Shown: positions 1 through 10,423, counted from the first letter of the stretch. The stretch: 64,000 nucleotides of DNA from Leifsonia shinshuensis (GCF_031456835.1 NZ_JAVDVK010000001.1:1364001-1428000); one strand, 5' to 3'. Made by a program: numbers and translations. Notes: generated by a model not told the origin, from the letters alone.

Positions 1-305
1 TCGAGGAAGGTCGACTTCTCGGCCAGCTGCTCGATCGGGTAGCCGCGGTAGCGCAGGATGCCCTGCTCGCCGTCGATGTAGGTGATCGACGAGCGGGTGG
101 CCGCCGTGTTGACGAAGCCGTAGTCGAGGCTGGTGAGCCCGGTCTGCTTGGTCAGCGACGAGAAGTCGATGCTCGACGCGCCGTCGACGCTCGGCCGGAT
201 GGGGAACTCGGCCGTGCCGCCCGGGTAGCTGAGCGACGCGGTCGCCAGCTCGGTCTCGGCCGCCGCTCTCTCGGTGCCGGTGCTCTCGGTGCCGAGTCCG
301 CTCAC
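1..305 (-). CDS. gltA: Citrate synthase, N-terminal part (cut by window edge)
   Basis: Citrate synthase condenses acetyl-CoA and oxaloacetate at the entry of the TCA cycle. About 101 codons are visible. After a variable Ser/Thr/Glu-rich leader they read into the family's N-terminal stretch, with TYIDGEQGILRYRGYPIEQL, which is typical of actinobacterial type II-like enzymes. The start is a GTG at 305, with AGGAGG (315-310) four bases upstream. The catalytic His and Asp residues lie beyond the window. It reads in the same direction as dapC, fdxA and the small membrane gene upstream, but a 160-base gap and a hairpin separate it from dapC, so it probably has its own promoter. Confidence 0.93.
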   Translation of the reverse strand, partial: MSGLGTESTGTERAAAETELATASLSYPGGTAEFPIRPSVDGASSIDFSSLTKQTGLTSLDYGFVNTAATRSSITYIDGEQGILRYRGYPIEQLAEKSTFL

Positions 306-434
306 AACGCCTCCTGGTGGGATATCGCCTCATGGCTGGTGATTCGTGCGCGCGCCGGGTGTGGCAGCGCTGCGACAGAGCCGTCCGCTAGTCGGGCCTG
401 CCGATACAGCCTAACGAACGCGGGCGACAACTGT

Positions 435-461
435 GGCATCGGGCAAAGGCCCGCGGATGCC
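435..461 (-). terminator. Hairpin directly after dapC stop codon
   Basis: GGCATC and GATGCC flank a second complementary pair (GGGC/GCCC) with a small internal bulge and an AAAG loop. It begins two bases after the dapC TAA. There is no U-run, so this is a weak intrinsic terminator or an RNA 3'-end stabiliser rather than a classical terminator. Confidence 0.4.
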
Positions 462-462
462 G

Positions 463-1581
463 TTAGAGGGAGTCTCCAAAGCCGCGCAGCCGGTCTGCGG
501 CCGCCGCGATCCGCTCGTCGGTCGCCGTCAGCGACAGCCGGACGTGCTGCGGGTAGAAGTCGCCGTAGAAGTGGCCGGGCCCGGCGAGGATGCCGCGGTC
601 GGCGAGCCGTCCGATGCTGTCCCAGGCGTCGCGTCCCTCCGTCGCCCACAGGTAGAGGCCGCCCTCGCTGCGGTCGACGCGGAACCCGGCGGCCTCGAGC
701 GCCGGCTTGAGCGCCTCGCGGCGGGCCCGGTACCGGGCCTTCTGCGCCTCCACGTGCTCCTCGTCGCCGAGGGCCGTGACCATCGCCGCCTGCAGCGGCG
801 CCGGGAGCATGAGCCCCGCATGCTTCCGCACGTTCACCAGCCGTTCGATGATCTGCCGGCAGCCGGCCACGAAGGCGGCGCGATACCCGGCGAGGTTCGA
901 CTGCTTGCTGAGCGAGTAGACCGCGAGCACGTTCCGCCGGTCCTGGCCGATCACCCGCGGGTCGAGGATGCTCGGCACGCGCTCCGCATCCCACGGCGCC
1001 TCCCAGCCGAGCTCGGCGTAGCACTCGTCGCTGGCGATGTAGGCGCCCAGCTCGCGGGCGCGGGCGACGGCCGCGCGCAGCTCGTGCACGGTCAGGATGC
1101 GGCCGTCCGGGTTGCCCGGGGAGTTCAGCCAGACGAGCTTCGTGCCCTCCGGCCACTCGGCCGGGTCGTCGCTCGCCAGCGCCGTCGCGCCCGCGATCGC
1201 GGCGCCGATGGCGTAGGTCGGGTACGCGGCGCGCGGGTGCACGACGGTGTCGCCCTCCCCAAGCCCGAGCATGAAGGGCAGCAGGGCCACCAGCTCCTTG
1301 GAGCCGATGGTCGGCAGGACGTTCTCGACGGTCAGGCCGCGCACGCCGCGGCGGCGCTGGAACCAGTCCACGATCGCCTCGCGGAGCGCCGGCGTGCCGA
1401 CGGTCTGCGGGTACGCGTGCGCGTCCGTGGCCGCGGCCAGCGCCTCCCGGATCAGGTCGGGCGTCGGATCGACCGGCGAGCCGATGGACAGATCGACGAC
1501 GCCGTCTGCGTGCGACCTCGCCCGCTCGGCGTACGGCGCCATGAGATCCCAGGGGTAGTCCGGGAGCTCCTGGAGCGGCAT
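463..1581 (-). CDS. dapC: Succinyldiaminopimelate transaminase
   Basis: PLP-dependent class I/II aminotransferase of the succinylase branch of lysine/meso-diaminopimelate synthesis, expected to convert N-succinyl-2-amino-6-ketopimelate to N-succinyl-LL-diaminopimelate in the cytoplasm. It is 372 aa. The fold-type-I motifs are in order: NSPGNPDG near 153, SDECY with the PLP-ring Asp near 185, and SLSKQSNLAGYR with the Schiff-base Lys near 226. The start is ATG 1581, one base after the fdxA stop, so the two are co-transcribed. The fdxA-dapC pairing is a known actinobacterial arrangement (fdxC-dapC in Mycobacterium), which supports dapC over other aminotransferases. Confidence 0.9.
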   Translation of the reverse strand: MPLQELPDYPWDLMAPYAERARSHADGVVDLSIGSPVDPTPDLIREALAAATDAHAYPQTVGTPALREAIVDWFQRRRGVRGLTVENVLPTIGSKELVALLPFMLGLGEGDTVVHPRAAYPTYAIGAAIAGATALASDDPAEWPEGTKLVWLNSPGNPDGRILTVHELRAAVARARELGAYIASDECYAELGWEAPWDAERVPSILDPRVIGQDRRNVLAVYSLSKQSNLAGYRAAFVAGCRQIIERLVNVRKHAGLMLPAPLQAAMVTALGDEEHVEAQKARYRARREALKPALEAAGFRVDRSEGGLYLWATEGRDAWDSIGRLADRGILAGPGHFYGDFYPQHVRLSLTATDERIAAAADRLRGFGDSL

Positions 1582-1582
1582 T

Positions 1583-1903
1583 TCAGTGTGCCTGCGGGGG
1601 CAGCGCGGCGATGACCGGGTGGTCCTTCTGGATCACGCCGATCTTCGAGGCGCCGCCGGGCGAGCCGATGTCGTCGAAGAACTCGACGTTCGCCTTGTAG
1701 TAGTCCTTCCACTCCTCGGGCAGGTCGTCCTCGTAGTAGATGGCCTCGACCGGGCAGACGGGCTCGCAGGCCCCGCAGTCGACGCACTCGTCCGGGTGGA
1801 TGTAGAGCGACCGTTCGCCCTCGTAGATGCAGTCGACCGGGCATTCGTCGATACAGGCCCTGTCTTTCACATCGACGCACGGGAGAGCGATGACATAGGT
1901 CAC
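1583..1903 (-). CDS. fdxA: Seven-iron ferredoxin
   Basis: Small 106-aa soluble electron carrier. Cysteines lie at 9, 17, 21 and 25, and again at 40, 43, 46 and 50 (CVDCGACEPVCP). This is the 7Fe ([3Fe-4S] plus [4Fe-4S]) ferredoxin pattern, followed by the acidic C-terminal extension usual for FdxA. The start is GTG 1903, reading MTYVIALPCVDVKD. It is probably transcribed with dapC (gap of one base) and possibly with the membrane gene upstream. The redox partner cannot be told from the sequence. Confidence 0.93.
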   Translation of the reverse strand: MTYVIALPCVDVKDRACIDECPVDCIYEGERSLYIHPDECVDCGACEPVCPVEAIYYEDDLPEEWKDYYKANVEFFDDIGSPGGASKIGVIQKDHPVIAALPPQAH

Positions 1904-1941
1904 AGTGGTTCGGATCCCTTCACGAGAGCTACCCTGCTAGC

Positions 1942-2331
1942 TTATGCCGTCGCGCGCGAAGCGGCGTCCGTCGGGCGGTGTCCGCGCACGTCCGGCCAGG
2001 CGATGGCGATGGCCGCGATGAGGATGGTGCCGACCAGCCAGACCTGCCCGGCCAGGTTGTTCGGGATGAGCACCGAGCCGCCCGCGCTCTGCTGGGTGAA
2101 GAGCAGGATGACGGCGATCGCGCCGAGCGCGGCGAGCAGGGCGGGCAGCCGGCTGTGGCCGAGGAGGCGGAGCCCGGTCAGCAGGGCGGCGAAGGCGGCG
2201 AGCGCGCCGATGAGCCCGAGCGGGATGGTGACCCCCCACGTCACGGAGGCCTGGTGGGCGATCGTCCCGATCACGCCGAACACGGCGCCCGTCAGGACGA
2301 GCAGGACGGCGCTGACGATCCGGCTGAGCAT
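1942..2331 (-). CDS. Small four-helix membrane protein (DUF6113-like)
   Basis: 129 aa with four hydrophobic segments at about 5-27, 32-57, 65-84 and 94-112 and a short polar C-terminus, so an integral membrane protein. I recognise it only as the small membrane protein that in many actinobacteria sits between the typA/mshB region and fdxA-dapC (Rv1171 in M. tuberculosis), which matches this place. No catalytic motif is visible and the function is unknown. The stop is 38 bases before the fdxA start on the same strand, so they may share a transcript. Its 5' end faces the divergent efe operon. Confidence 0.75.
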   Translation of the reverse strand: MLSRIVSAVLLVLTGAVFGVIGTIAHQASVTWGVTIPLGLIGALAAFAALLTGLRLLGHSRLPALLAALGAIAVILLFTQQSAGGSVLIPNNLAGQVWLVGTILIAAIAIAWPDVRGHRPTDAASRATA

Positions 2332-2345
2332 TCTCGCATCCTAAC

Positions 2346-2374
2346 TGGACACTCGCAGGGTCCTGATTTAGTCT
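2346..2374 (+). promoter_or_regulatory. Predicted promoter of efeUOB
   Basis: A TGGACA hexamer at 2346-2351 and TAGTCT at 2369-2374 are 17 bases apart, a plausible SigA -35/-10 pair. The expected transcription start lies at the left edge of the iron box. Inference from spacing only. Confidence 0.5.
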
Positions 2375-2381
2375 CGATGGG

Positions 2382-2400
2382 TAAGGTTAGCCTTACCAAC
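2382..2400 (+). promoter_or_regulatory. IdeR/DtxR-type iron box
   Basis: TAAGGTTAGCCTTACCAAC matches the 19-base DtxR/IdeR consensus TTAGGTTAGSCTAACCTAA at about 15 positions and contains the dyad GTAAGG-TTAG-CCTTAC. It begins about 8 bases after the predicted -10 hexamer and ends 28 bases before the efeU start, so an Fe(II)-loaded repressor bound there would block transcription of the iron importer. Confidence 0.82.
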
Positions 2401-2428
2401 CTCATCCCCCACACCGACAAGGTCCCCC

Positions 2429-3292
2429 GTGCTCGCGAACTACCTCATCGGCCTCCGCGAAGGCCTCGAGATGGCGCTGATCGTCACCATCCTGATCGCC
2501 TACGTCGTCAAACTGGGCCGGACGGACGTGCTGTCCAAACTGTGGATCGGCGTCGGGATCGCCCTCGTGGTGCCGCTGGCCATCGGCGCGGCGCTCACCT
2601 GGGGCCCCTACGGGATGAGCTTCCAGGCGCAGGAGATCCTCGGCGGCTCCCTCTCGCTGGTCGCGGTCGGGTTCGTCACCTGGATGGTGTTCTGGATGGG
2701 CAAGACCGCCCGCACCATGAAGTCCACCCTGCACAGCCGGCTCGACTCGGCTCTCGTGGGCGCCGGTTGGGGCGTCGTGCTGCTCGCGATGCTCAGCGTC
2801 GGCCGTGAGGGCATCGAGACCTCGCTGTTCGTCTGGGCGACCGTCGCCAGCACCGGCGGGACGTGGGAGCCGGCCGTCGGCGCGATCCTCGGCCTCCTGA
2901 CCGCTGCGGTGCTGGGCTTCCTGCTCTACCGCGGCATGGTCAAGATCAACCTCGGCGCGTTCTTCACCTGGACGGGCGCGTTCCTCATCCTCGTCGCCGC
3001 CGGTGTCTTCGCCTACGGCCTGGGCGACCTGCAGGAGGCCGGCCTCATCCCGGGCGGCGAAGCGCACGCCTACGACATCAGCGGCCTCATCCCCTCCTCC
3101 AGCTGGTACGGCACCCTCGCCGCCGGCATCGTCAACTTCAACCCGTCGCCGACCTGGCTCCAGGTGTTCGCCTGGATCGCCTACCTCGCCGTCGTCGGCT
3201 ACTTCTACGTCCGCCAGCACCGCGCATCCGCCCGGCCCGCCGCCCCGGCGAAGACCCCCGCCACGGCCGCGCACGCCCCGATCGCGTCCTGA
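2429..3292 (+). CDS. efeU: Iron permease EfeU (FTR1 family)
   Basis: Membrane permease of the EfeUOB elemental iron importer. It is 287 aa with seven predicted membrane spans. It carries the two REXXE iron-binding motifs of the OFeT/FTR1 family: REGLE at 10-14 in helix 1 and REGIE at 126-130. The tail is short, cytoplasmic and Ala/Pro-rich. The start is GTG 2429, which puts the first REXXE at its canonical distance from the N-terminus. It is first in the efeU-efeO-efeB order and follows an IdeR-type box, so it should be induced by iron starvation. Confidence 0.93.
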   Translation: MLANYLIGLREGLEMALIVTILIAYVVKLGRTDVLSKLWIGVGIALVVPLAIGAALTWGPYGMSFQAQEILGGSLSLVAVGFVTWMVFWMGKTARTMKSTLHSRLDSALVGAGWGVVLLAMLSVGREGIETSLFVWATVASTGGTWEPAVGAILGLLTAAVLGFLLYRGMVKINLGAFFTWTGAFLILVAAGVFAYGLGDLQEAGLIPGGEAHAYDISGLIPSSSWYGTLAAGIVNFNPSPTWLQVFAWIAYLAVVGYFYVRQHRASARPAAPAKTPATAAHAPIAS

Positions 3293-3336
3293 CTCCCCCG
3301 CCCTCCGGCCGTCCCACCAGAAAGCAGAGCACCTCC

Positions 3337-4518
3337 ATGCCCCGACTCCGTCCGCTCGCCGCCGTCACCGGATCCCTGGCCGGCGCCGCCGCGCTCGCCC
3401 TCGCGCTCACGGGATGCGTTCCGAACAAGGCCGACGCCACCGCCGAGGCGATCGCGGTCACGCTCAGCGACGGCAAGTGCACGGTCTCGACGAACACCGC
3501 CGAGGCCGGCCCGATCACCTTCCAGGTGACCAACACCGGCAGCGACGTCAACGAGTTCGAGCTGCTCGCGGAGGACAAGCTGCGCATCGTCGGCGAGAAG
3601 GAGAACATCGGGCCGGGCACCACGGTCAACTATGTCGTGCAGCTCGCCGAGGGCGACTACTTCTCGGCCTGCCGGAAGGGCATGGTCGGCGACCCGGCCC
3701 ACGTCGCGGCCTTCACCGTGACCAAGGGATCCGGCCGCACGGTCTCGCAGAGCGAGAGCGCCCAGGTGTCCCAGGCCGTCGGCAACTACACCGGCTACGT
3801 GAAGGATCAGGCGGGCGCCCTCCTCACCGCGACGAAGTCGTTCGCCGCCGCCTACTCCGGCGGCGACCTGGCGGCCGCCCGCGCGCAGTACGCGAGCGCC
3901 CGCTCCTACTACGAGCGCATCGAGCCGACCGCGGAGCAGTTCGGCGACCTCGACCCGGCGCTCGACCTCCGCGAGGCGGACCTGGCGCAGGGCCAGCAGT
4001 GGACCGGGTGGCACCGCATCGAGAAGGACCTGTGGGCTCCCGCCGGGTACACGCCGGCCGACGCCGCCACGCGCACGCAGCTCGCCGATCAGCTCGTCTC
4101 GGACACGCAGAAGCTGTACGACCTCGTGCACGCCAAGGACTTCACCCTCACCATCGACCAGATCTCCAACGGGGCGATCGGGCTGATGGAGGAGGTCGCC
4201 GGCTCCAAGATCACGGGCGAGGAGGAGGCTTTCTCGCACACCGACCTGCAGGACTTCCAGGCCAACCTCGAGGGCGCCCAGGTGGCGTACGGCGTCGTCC
4301 GCGACATCGCGGCGAAGAAGGGCAGCCAGGGCGCCGACGTGGTCTCGAAGCTCGACACCGAATTCACGACGATCGCGACGACGCTCGCCCAGTACAAGTC
4401 CGGCGACGGCTTCGTCAGCTACACCGAGCTGAGCACCGACCAGGTGAAGCAGCTGTCCGACCAGGTGAACGCGCTGAGCGAGCCGCTCAGCCGCCTCACC
4501 TCGATCATCGTCAAGTAG
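3337..4518 (+). CDS. efeO: Iron uptake lipoprotein EfeO
   Basis: Extracytoplasmic component of EfeUOB that binds iron and passes it to EfeU. It is 393 aa from ATG 3337. It has a lipoprotein signal with lipobox LTGC (Cys27), then a cupredoxin-like domain at about 35-130, then an imelysin/M75 helical domain at about 150-390 with the conserved HXXE motif (HRIE, His226-Glu229, in GWHRIEKDLW). The two-domain form is the full-length EfeO. The gap to efeU is 44 bases and to efeB 4 bases. A longer reading frame in phase upstream overlaps efeU and lacks a signal peptide, so I chose the lipoprotein start. Confidence 0.93.
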   Translation: MPRLRPLAAVTGSLAGAAALALALTGCVPNKADATAEAIAVTLSDGKCTVSTNTAEAGPITFQVTNTGSDVNEFELLAEDKLRIVGEKENIGPGTTVNYVVQLAEGDYFSACRKGMVGDPAHVAAFTVTKGSGRTVSQSESAQVSQAVGNYTGYVKDQAGALLTATKSFAAAYSGGDLAAARAQYASARSYYERIEPTAEQFGDLDPALDLREADLAQGQQWTGWHRIEKDLWAPAGYTPADAATRTQLADQLVSDTQKLYDLVHAKDFTLTIDQISNGAIGLMEEVAGSKITGEEEAFSHTDLQDFQANLEGAQVAYGVVRDIAAKKGSQGADVVSKLDTEFTTIATTLAQYKSGDGFVSYTELSTDQVKQLSDQVNALSEPLSRLTSIIVK

Positions 4519-4522
4519 CCGC

Positions 4523-5860
4523 GTGACCGACCACCCGACCGACGACGCCGCGGGCCCCCAGAGCGCCGCGACCGAGCAGACCGCGCACGACTCCGGGCGC
4601 CGCGGGCTGTCCCGCCGCGGCATGCTGGGGCTCGCCGGCGTGACGGTCGGGGCCGGTCTCGCCGGCATCGGCGCGGGGGTCGCCGCCGACCGCACCGTGC
4701 TCGGGGCGACCACCACGGCCTCCGCCACCTACCCGTTCTACGGCGCCCACCAGGCCGGCATCACCACTCCCGCGCAGGACCGCCTCCACTTCGCCTCCTT
4801 CGACGTCTCGCCGGGCCTCGACCGCGAGGGCCTGAAGGAGCTGCTGCAGGACTGGACGGTCGCGGCCGCGCGGATGACGCAGGGCCGCCCCGCCGGGAAG
4901 TACGGCCCGGCGTCCGGCCCCTCCGACGCCCCGCCGGACGACACCGGCGAGGCGCTCGACCTCCCGCCCGGCGGCCTGACGCTCACGTTCGGCTTCGGCC
5001 CGAGCCTGTTCCGCACCGCGACCGGGCAGGACCGGTTCGGGATCGCGTCGCGCCGCCCCGAAGCGCTCGTCGACCTCCCCCGGTTCCCCGGTGACGCGCT
5101 CCAGGAGGCGATCAGCGGCGGCGACCTGTGCGTGCAGGCGTGCAGCGACGACCCCCAGGTGGCCGTGCACGCCATCCGCAACCTCTCGCGCATCGCGTTC
5201 GGCCGCGCCGCCATCCGCTGGTCGCAGCTCGGCTTCGGCCGTACGTCGTCCACCTCGCGGGCGCAGGCCACGCCGCGCAACCTCTTCGGGTTCAAGGACG
5301 GCACGGCCAACATCAAGTCCGAGGACCAGTCGGTCGTCGAGGACCAGGTGTGGGCATCGCGGGCGGACGGCGCCGAGTGGATGCACGGCGGCTCGTACCT
5401 CGTCGCGCGCAAGATCCGCATGGTCATCGAGACCTGGGACCGGCAGCAGCTCGGCGAGCAGGAGCGCATCATCGGCCGCGACAAGGGCGAGGGCGCACCG
5501 CTCTCCGGCGGCACCGAGTTCACCGCGCCGAACTTCCTCGCGCTGGCGAAGGACGGCGGCACCAAGATCGACCCCGACTCGCACGTGCGGCTCGCGCATC
5601 CCACCATGAACGGCGGGGCGCAGCTGCTGCGGCGCGGCTACAACTTCGTCGACGGCAACGACGAGCTCGGGCGGCTCAACGCCGGGCTGTTCTTCATCGC
5701 GTTCCAGCGCGACCCGCGCATGCAGTTCATCCCGATCCAGCAGCGGCTCGCCGCCAACGACCTGATGAACGAGTACGTCCGCCACGTCGGGTCGGGCGTG
5801 TTCGCGGTGCCGCCGGGCGCGAGCGAGGGGTCGTTCGTCGGGGCGGGGCTGTTCGCGTAG
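4523..5860 (+). CDS. efeB: Dye-decolourising (DyP) heme peroxidase EfeB
   Basis: Haem peroxidase exported by the Tat pathway, third part of EfeUOB, thought to oxidise ferrous iron or act on haem outside the membrane. It is 445 aa from GTG 4523. The N-terminus has a twin-arginine signal (LSRRGMLGLAG) followed by an Ala/Gly-rich hydrophobic stretch. The DyP signature GXXDG is present as GFKDG (256-260, with the distal Asp), and the C-terminal half has the conserved HPTMNGGAQLLRRGYNF block. The four-base gap after efeO indicates translational coupling. Confidence 0.94.
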   Translation: MTDHPTDDAAGPQSAATEQTAHDSGRRGLSRRGMLGLAGVTVGAGLAGIGAGVAADRTVLGATTTASATYPFYGAHQAGITTPAQDRLHFASFDVSPGLDREGLKELLQDWTVAAARMTQGRPAGKYGPASGPSDAPPDDTGEALDLPPGGLTLTFGFGPSLFRTATGQDRFGIASRRPEALVDLPRFPGDALQEAISGGDLCVQACSDDPQVAVHAIRNLSRIAFGRAAIRWSQLGFGRTSSTSRAQATPRNLFGFKDGTANIKSEDQSVVEDQVWASRADGAEWMHGGSYLVARKIRMVIETWDRQQLGEQERIIGRDKGEGAPLSGGTEFTAPNFLALAKDGGTKIDPDSHVRLAHPTMNGGAQLLRRGYNFVDGNDELGRLNAGLFFIAFQRDPRMQFIPIQQRLAANDLMNEYVRHVGSGVFAVPPGASEGSFVGAGLFA

Positions 5861-5896
5861 TCGCGGAGCCCGGTTCGCCGCTGTGCCGCGATCCGC

Positions 5897-6361
5897 TCAG
5901 GAGCCGGCGGTCGGCGTCGGGCTCGGCGCCTTGCCCTTCGAGACGGAGTAGTTGGCGACCCAGCCGTTGCTCCCGGCGTCCGTGACGACGACGAGGACGC
6001 CGTAGGAGCCGTTGCTGAACGTGCCCGTCCCTCCCCCGTTCGCGCCGCGGGCGCCGAAGTCGCCGCTGAACCCGGCGTCGGTGAGCTGCTTCTCGATCGA
6101 GCTGTACGCCTCGCCGTCCGGGACCTTCACCGTCACGTTCCACACCTTGTCGTCGCCGGAGCCGAGGCCGGCGGCGAAGACGACGTCGGCGCTCGCGAGC
6201 GGCACGTCCTTCGGGAAGTCGGTGGGGATGGACGTGCCGCCGACGTCGACGTTGCCGCCGGACACATCCTTCACCACGCTCTGGAAGCTGCACGCGGTGA
6301 GCGCGGGGGCTGCGGCGACGAGCAGCACGGCGGCGAGCGGCAGGGCGAGGCGACGTTTCAT
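5897..6361 (-). CDS. Putative lipoprotein of unknown function
   Basis: 154 aa from ATG 6361, chosen because it opens directly on a signal peptide (MKRRLALPLAAVLLVAAAPA) ending in lipobox LTAC. A Met eight codons upstream would add charged residues before the signal. The mature part is small and Gly/Ser/Thr-rich, with a VTVKVPDGEAYSSIEKQL segment and a Pro/Ser/Thr tail. No enzyme motif is visible. It converges on efeB, which ends 37 bases away on the other strand, and lies downstream of typA behind a strong hairpin. Function not recognised; probably membrane-anchored on the outer face. Confidence 0.78.
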   Translation of the reverse strand: MKRRLALPLAAVLLVAAAPALTACSFQSVVKDVSGGNVDVGGTSIPTDFPKDVPLASADVVFAAGLGSGDDKVWNVTVKVPDGEAYSSIEKQLTDAGFSGDFGARGANGGGTGTFSNGSYGVLVVVTDAGSNGWVANYSVSKGKAPSPTPTAGS

Positions 6362-6405
6362 ACGTTCATTCTCCCGGACGCCCACCCACCCGTGCGTGCA
6401 CGAAC

Positions 6406-6460
6406 GAGGGGCCGCAACACGCCGTTATGGATGTGCCATAACGGCGTGTCGCGACCCCTC
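6406..6460. repeat. Palindromic element C (25-bp arms)
   Basis: Two 25-base arms (6406-6430 and 6436-6460) pair with two mismatches around an ATGTG loop. The inner arm reads ACACGCCGTTATGG. It lies between the typA 3' end and the lipoprotein gene's 5' end. The GTTATGG core is shared with family B elements and CACGCCGT with the loops of family A, so I treat it as a relative of those elements. It may also end typA transcription, though no U-run follows. Confidence 0.75.
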
Positions 6461-6477
6461 GATGACGGGTGCGGGCG

Positions 6478-8403
<1,926 letters not shown>

Positions 8404-8433
8404 GCTTAAGGACTCGACTCTCGTCAGAAGGAA

Positions 8434-8474
8434 GAAGGGGAACGGTCCATTCTATCGTGGATCCGCTCCCCTTC
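8434..8474 (-). terminator. Terminator after the oligopeptide ABC ATPase gene
   Basis: A 12-base stem (GAAGGGGA-CGG with CCG-TCCCCTTC, one mismatch), extended by TCCA/TGGA, is followed on the minus strand by a pyrimidine-rich CTTCTTCCTTCT run. It lies between the ATPase stop (8511) and the typA start (8403), where it would stop ABC operon transcripts. Confidence 0.6.
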
Positions 8475-8510
8475 TCCTGAGTCCGCTGTCAGCGAGCTAC
8501 AGCCCAGTTG

Positions 8511-10373
8511 TTACAGCCCCTGCGCGACGGGCGGCTCGGGCTGCTGCGGCTCCTGCGGCACGGCCGGCACGGCGCCCGTCTCGTCGGCGCCTGCGGCCAG
8601 CAGCTCCAGGCGCAGGGCGCGGCGGGCGCGCTGCTGCTCCGGGTCCGGGAGCGGCACGGCTGCGAGCAGGCGCTGCGTGTACGCCTCCTTCGGGTAGCGC
8701 AGGATCTCATCCCGCGTCCCGACCTCGACCAGGCGGCCGTGGTGCATCACGGCGATGCGGTCGGCCAGCACGTCGATGACCGCGAGGTCGTGGGTGATGA
8801 ACAGGCAGGCGAAGTTCATCTCCTTCTGCAGCGTCTGCATCAGCTGAAGCACACGCGCCTGCACCGACACGTCCAGCGCGCTGGTCGGCTCGTCGGCGAT
8901 CAGCACCTGCGGCTTCAGCGACAGCGCGCGGGCGATGCCGACGCGCTGCTTCTGGCCGCCGGACAGCTCGTGCGGGAAGCGGCTGCGGTAGGCGCGCGGC
9001 AGTTCGACGCTGTCGAGCAGGCGGTCGACCTCCTTGGAGAGCTCCGCCCCCTTCAGGCCCTTCGCGAGCCGCAGCGGCTCGGCGATCGAGTCGGAGATCT
9101 GGAGGCGCGGGTTCAGCGACGACGACGGGTCCTGGAACACGATGCCCACGTTGCGGTGCAGCTTGCGGATCTCGTCGCGGCCGGCGTTGCTGATGTCCTG
9201 CCCGGCGACCACGAGCTGGCCCGAGTGGATGGGCAGCAGCCCGATCGCGGCGCGGCCGAGCGTCGTCTTGCCGGAGCCCGACTCGCCCACCAGACCGACG
9301 ACCTCGCCCTCGTGGATCTTGAGGTCGATGTTGCTCGCGGCGCGGAACGCGGGGACGCGTCCGTGCTTCGGGTACTCGATGGCCACATCCCGGAAGTCGA
9401 CGACGACCTGGCGCTTGTCCATCTCGGCCTTCTCGTGCTCCGCCTGAGCGGCGCGCTCGTTGGCGCGGATGCGCTCGGTGAACGAGGCGTCGGGGTGCTC
9501 GGTCCCGGCGGCGAGGGCGGCCGTCGTATCGATCTCCTCGTCCTCGCGCTGGCCGAGGTGCGGCACGGCGTCGAGGAGCGCGATCGTGTAGGGGTGCTTC
9601 GGCTCGGCGAACACGTCGGCGACCGTCCCGGCCTCCACGATGTCGCCCTTGCGCATGACCACGATGTTGTCGGCGAGGTCGGCGACGACGCCCATGTCGT
9701 GCGTGATCAGCAGGATCGCGCTGTCGAGGCGGTCGCGGAGGCTGCGCAGCAGTTCCAGGATCTCGGCCTGCACGGTCACGTCGAGCGCGGTGGTCGGCTC
9801 GTCGGCGATCAGCAGCTTCGGATCGCACGAGATCGACTGGGCGATCATCGCGCGCTGGCGCTGGCCGCCGGAGAGCTGGTGCGGGTACGAGTTGAATGCC
9901 TTCTTCGGGTCCGGCAGCTCGACCATGGCGAGCAGCTCGAGCGCGCGCTCCTTCGCCTCGTGCGGCGACATCCCGAAGTGGATGCGGAGCGTCTCGACGA
10001 TCTGGAAGCCGACGGTGTAGACGGGGTTCAGCGCCGTCATCGGCTCCTGGAAGATCACGGCGACCTGGCGTCCGCGCACCCGGCGCATCTGCGGCTGGCT
10101 GAGCCCGGTGAGCTCGCGCCCGTCGAGCTTGATCGATCCGCGGACGCGCGAGTTCTTCGGCAGGAGGTCGAGGATCGCCATCGAGCTCGCACTCTTGCCG
10201 GAGCCGGACTCACCGACGATCGCGAGCACCTCGCCCGCCTTGATCTGGTAGTTCAGGTCCTTCGCGGCGGGCACCCACATGTTGTCCACACCGAAGTCGA
10301 CGGAGAGGCCGGTCACCTCGAGGACGGGGCCGCCGGTCGCGGCCGTCGCCCGACCCGTTGTGGTCTCGGTCAT
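8511..10373 (-). CDS. Fused oligopeptide/dipeptide ABC transporter ATPase (DppD-DppF type)
   Basis: Energises a peptide or nickel-type importer of the cluster-C family. It is 620 aa with two complete ABC domains in one chain. Domain 1 (about 15-270) has Walker A GESGSGKSAS and signature LSGGQRQR. Domain 2 (about 325-590) has Walker A GESGSGKTTL and signature LSGGQKQR. Each domain carries a C-terminal oligopeptide-type extension (KHPYTIALLDAVP, KEAYTQRLLAAVP). The domains are joined by a charged linker. Fusion of the DppD-like and DppF-like subunits is common in actinobacteria. Its partners are the permease and binding-protein genes at 11080-15602. A PH-like gene on the opposite strand interrupts the cluster, so this gene may have its own promoter. 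Confidence 0.92.
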   Translation of the reverse strand: MTETTTGRATAATGGPVLEVTGLSVDFGVDNMWVPAAKDLNYQIKAGEVLAIVGESGSGKSASSMAILDLLPKNSRVRGSIKLDGRELTGLSQPQMRRVRGRQVAVIFQEPMTALNPVYTVGFQIVETLRIHFGMSPHEAKERALELLAMVELPDPKKAFNSYPHQLSGGQRQRAMIAQSISCDPKLLIADEPTTALDVTVQAEILELLRSLRDRLDSAILLITHDMGVVADLADNIVVMRKGDIVEAGTVADVFAEPKHPYTIALLDAVPHLGQREDEEIDTTAALAAGTEHPDASFTERIRANERAAQAEHEKAEMDKRQVVVDFRDVAIEYPKHGRVPAFRAASNIDLKIHEGEVVGLVGESGSGKTTLGRAAIGLLPIHSGQLVVAGQDISNAGRDEIRKLHRNVGIVFQDPSSSLNPRLQISDSIAEPLRLAKGLKGAELSKEVDRLLDSVELPRAYRSRFPHELSGGQKQRVGIARALSLKPQVLIADEPTSALDVSVQARVLQLMQTLQKEMNFACLFITHDLAVIDVLADRIAVMHHGRLVEVGTRDEILRYPKEAYTQRLLAAVPLPDPEQQRARRALRLELLAAGADETGAVPAVPQEPQQPEPPVAQGL

Positions 10374-10423
10374 GATTCGTGGTTCCTTTCGGGGGCGTTC
10401 CGGCGGGATGAGAGCATGGACCC

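Noticed and set aside
2863..4518. 551-aa form of EfeO
   Set aside because: The upstream half overlaps efeU in another frame and would destroy the lipoprotein signal.
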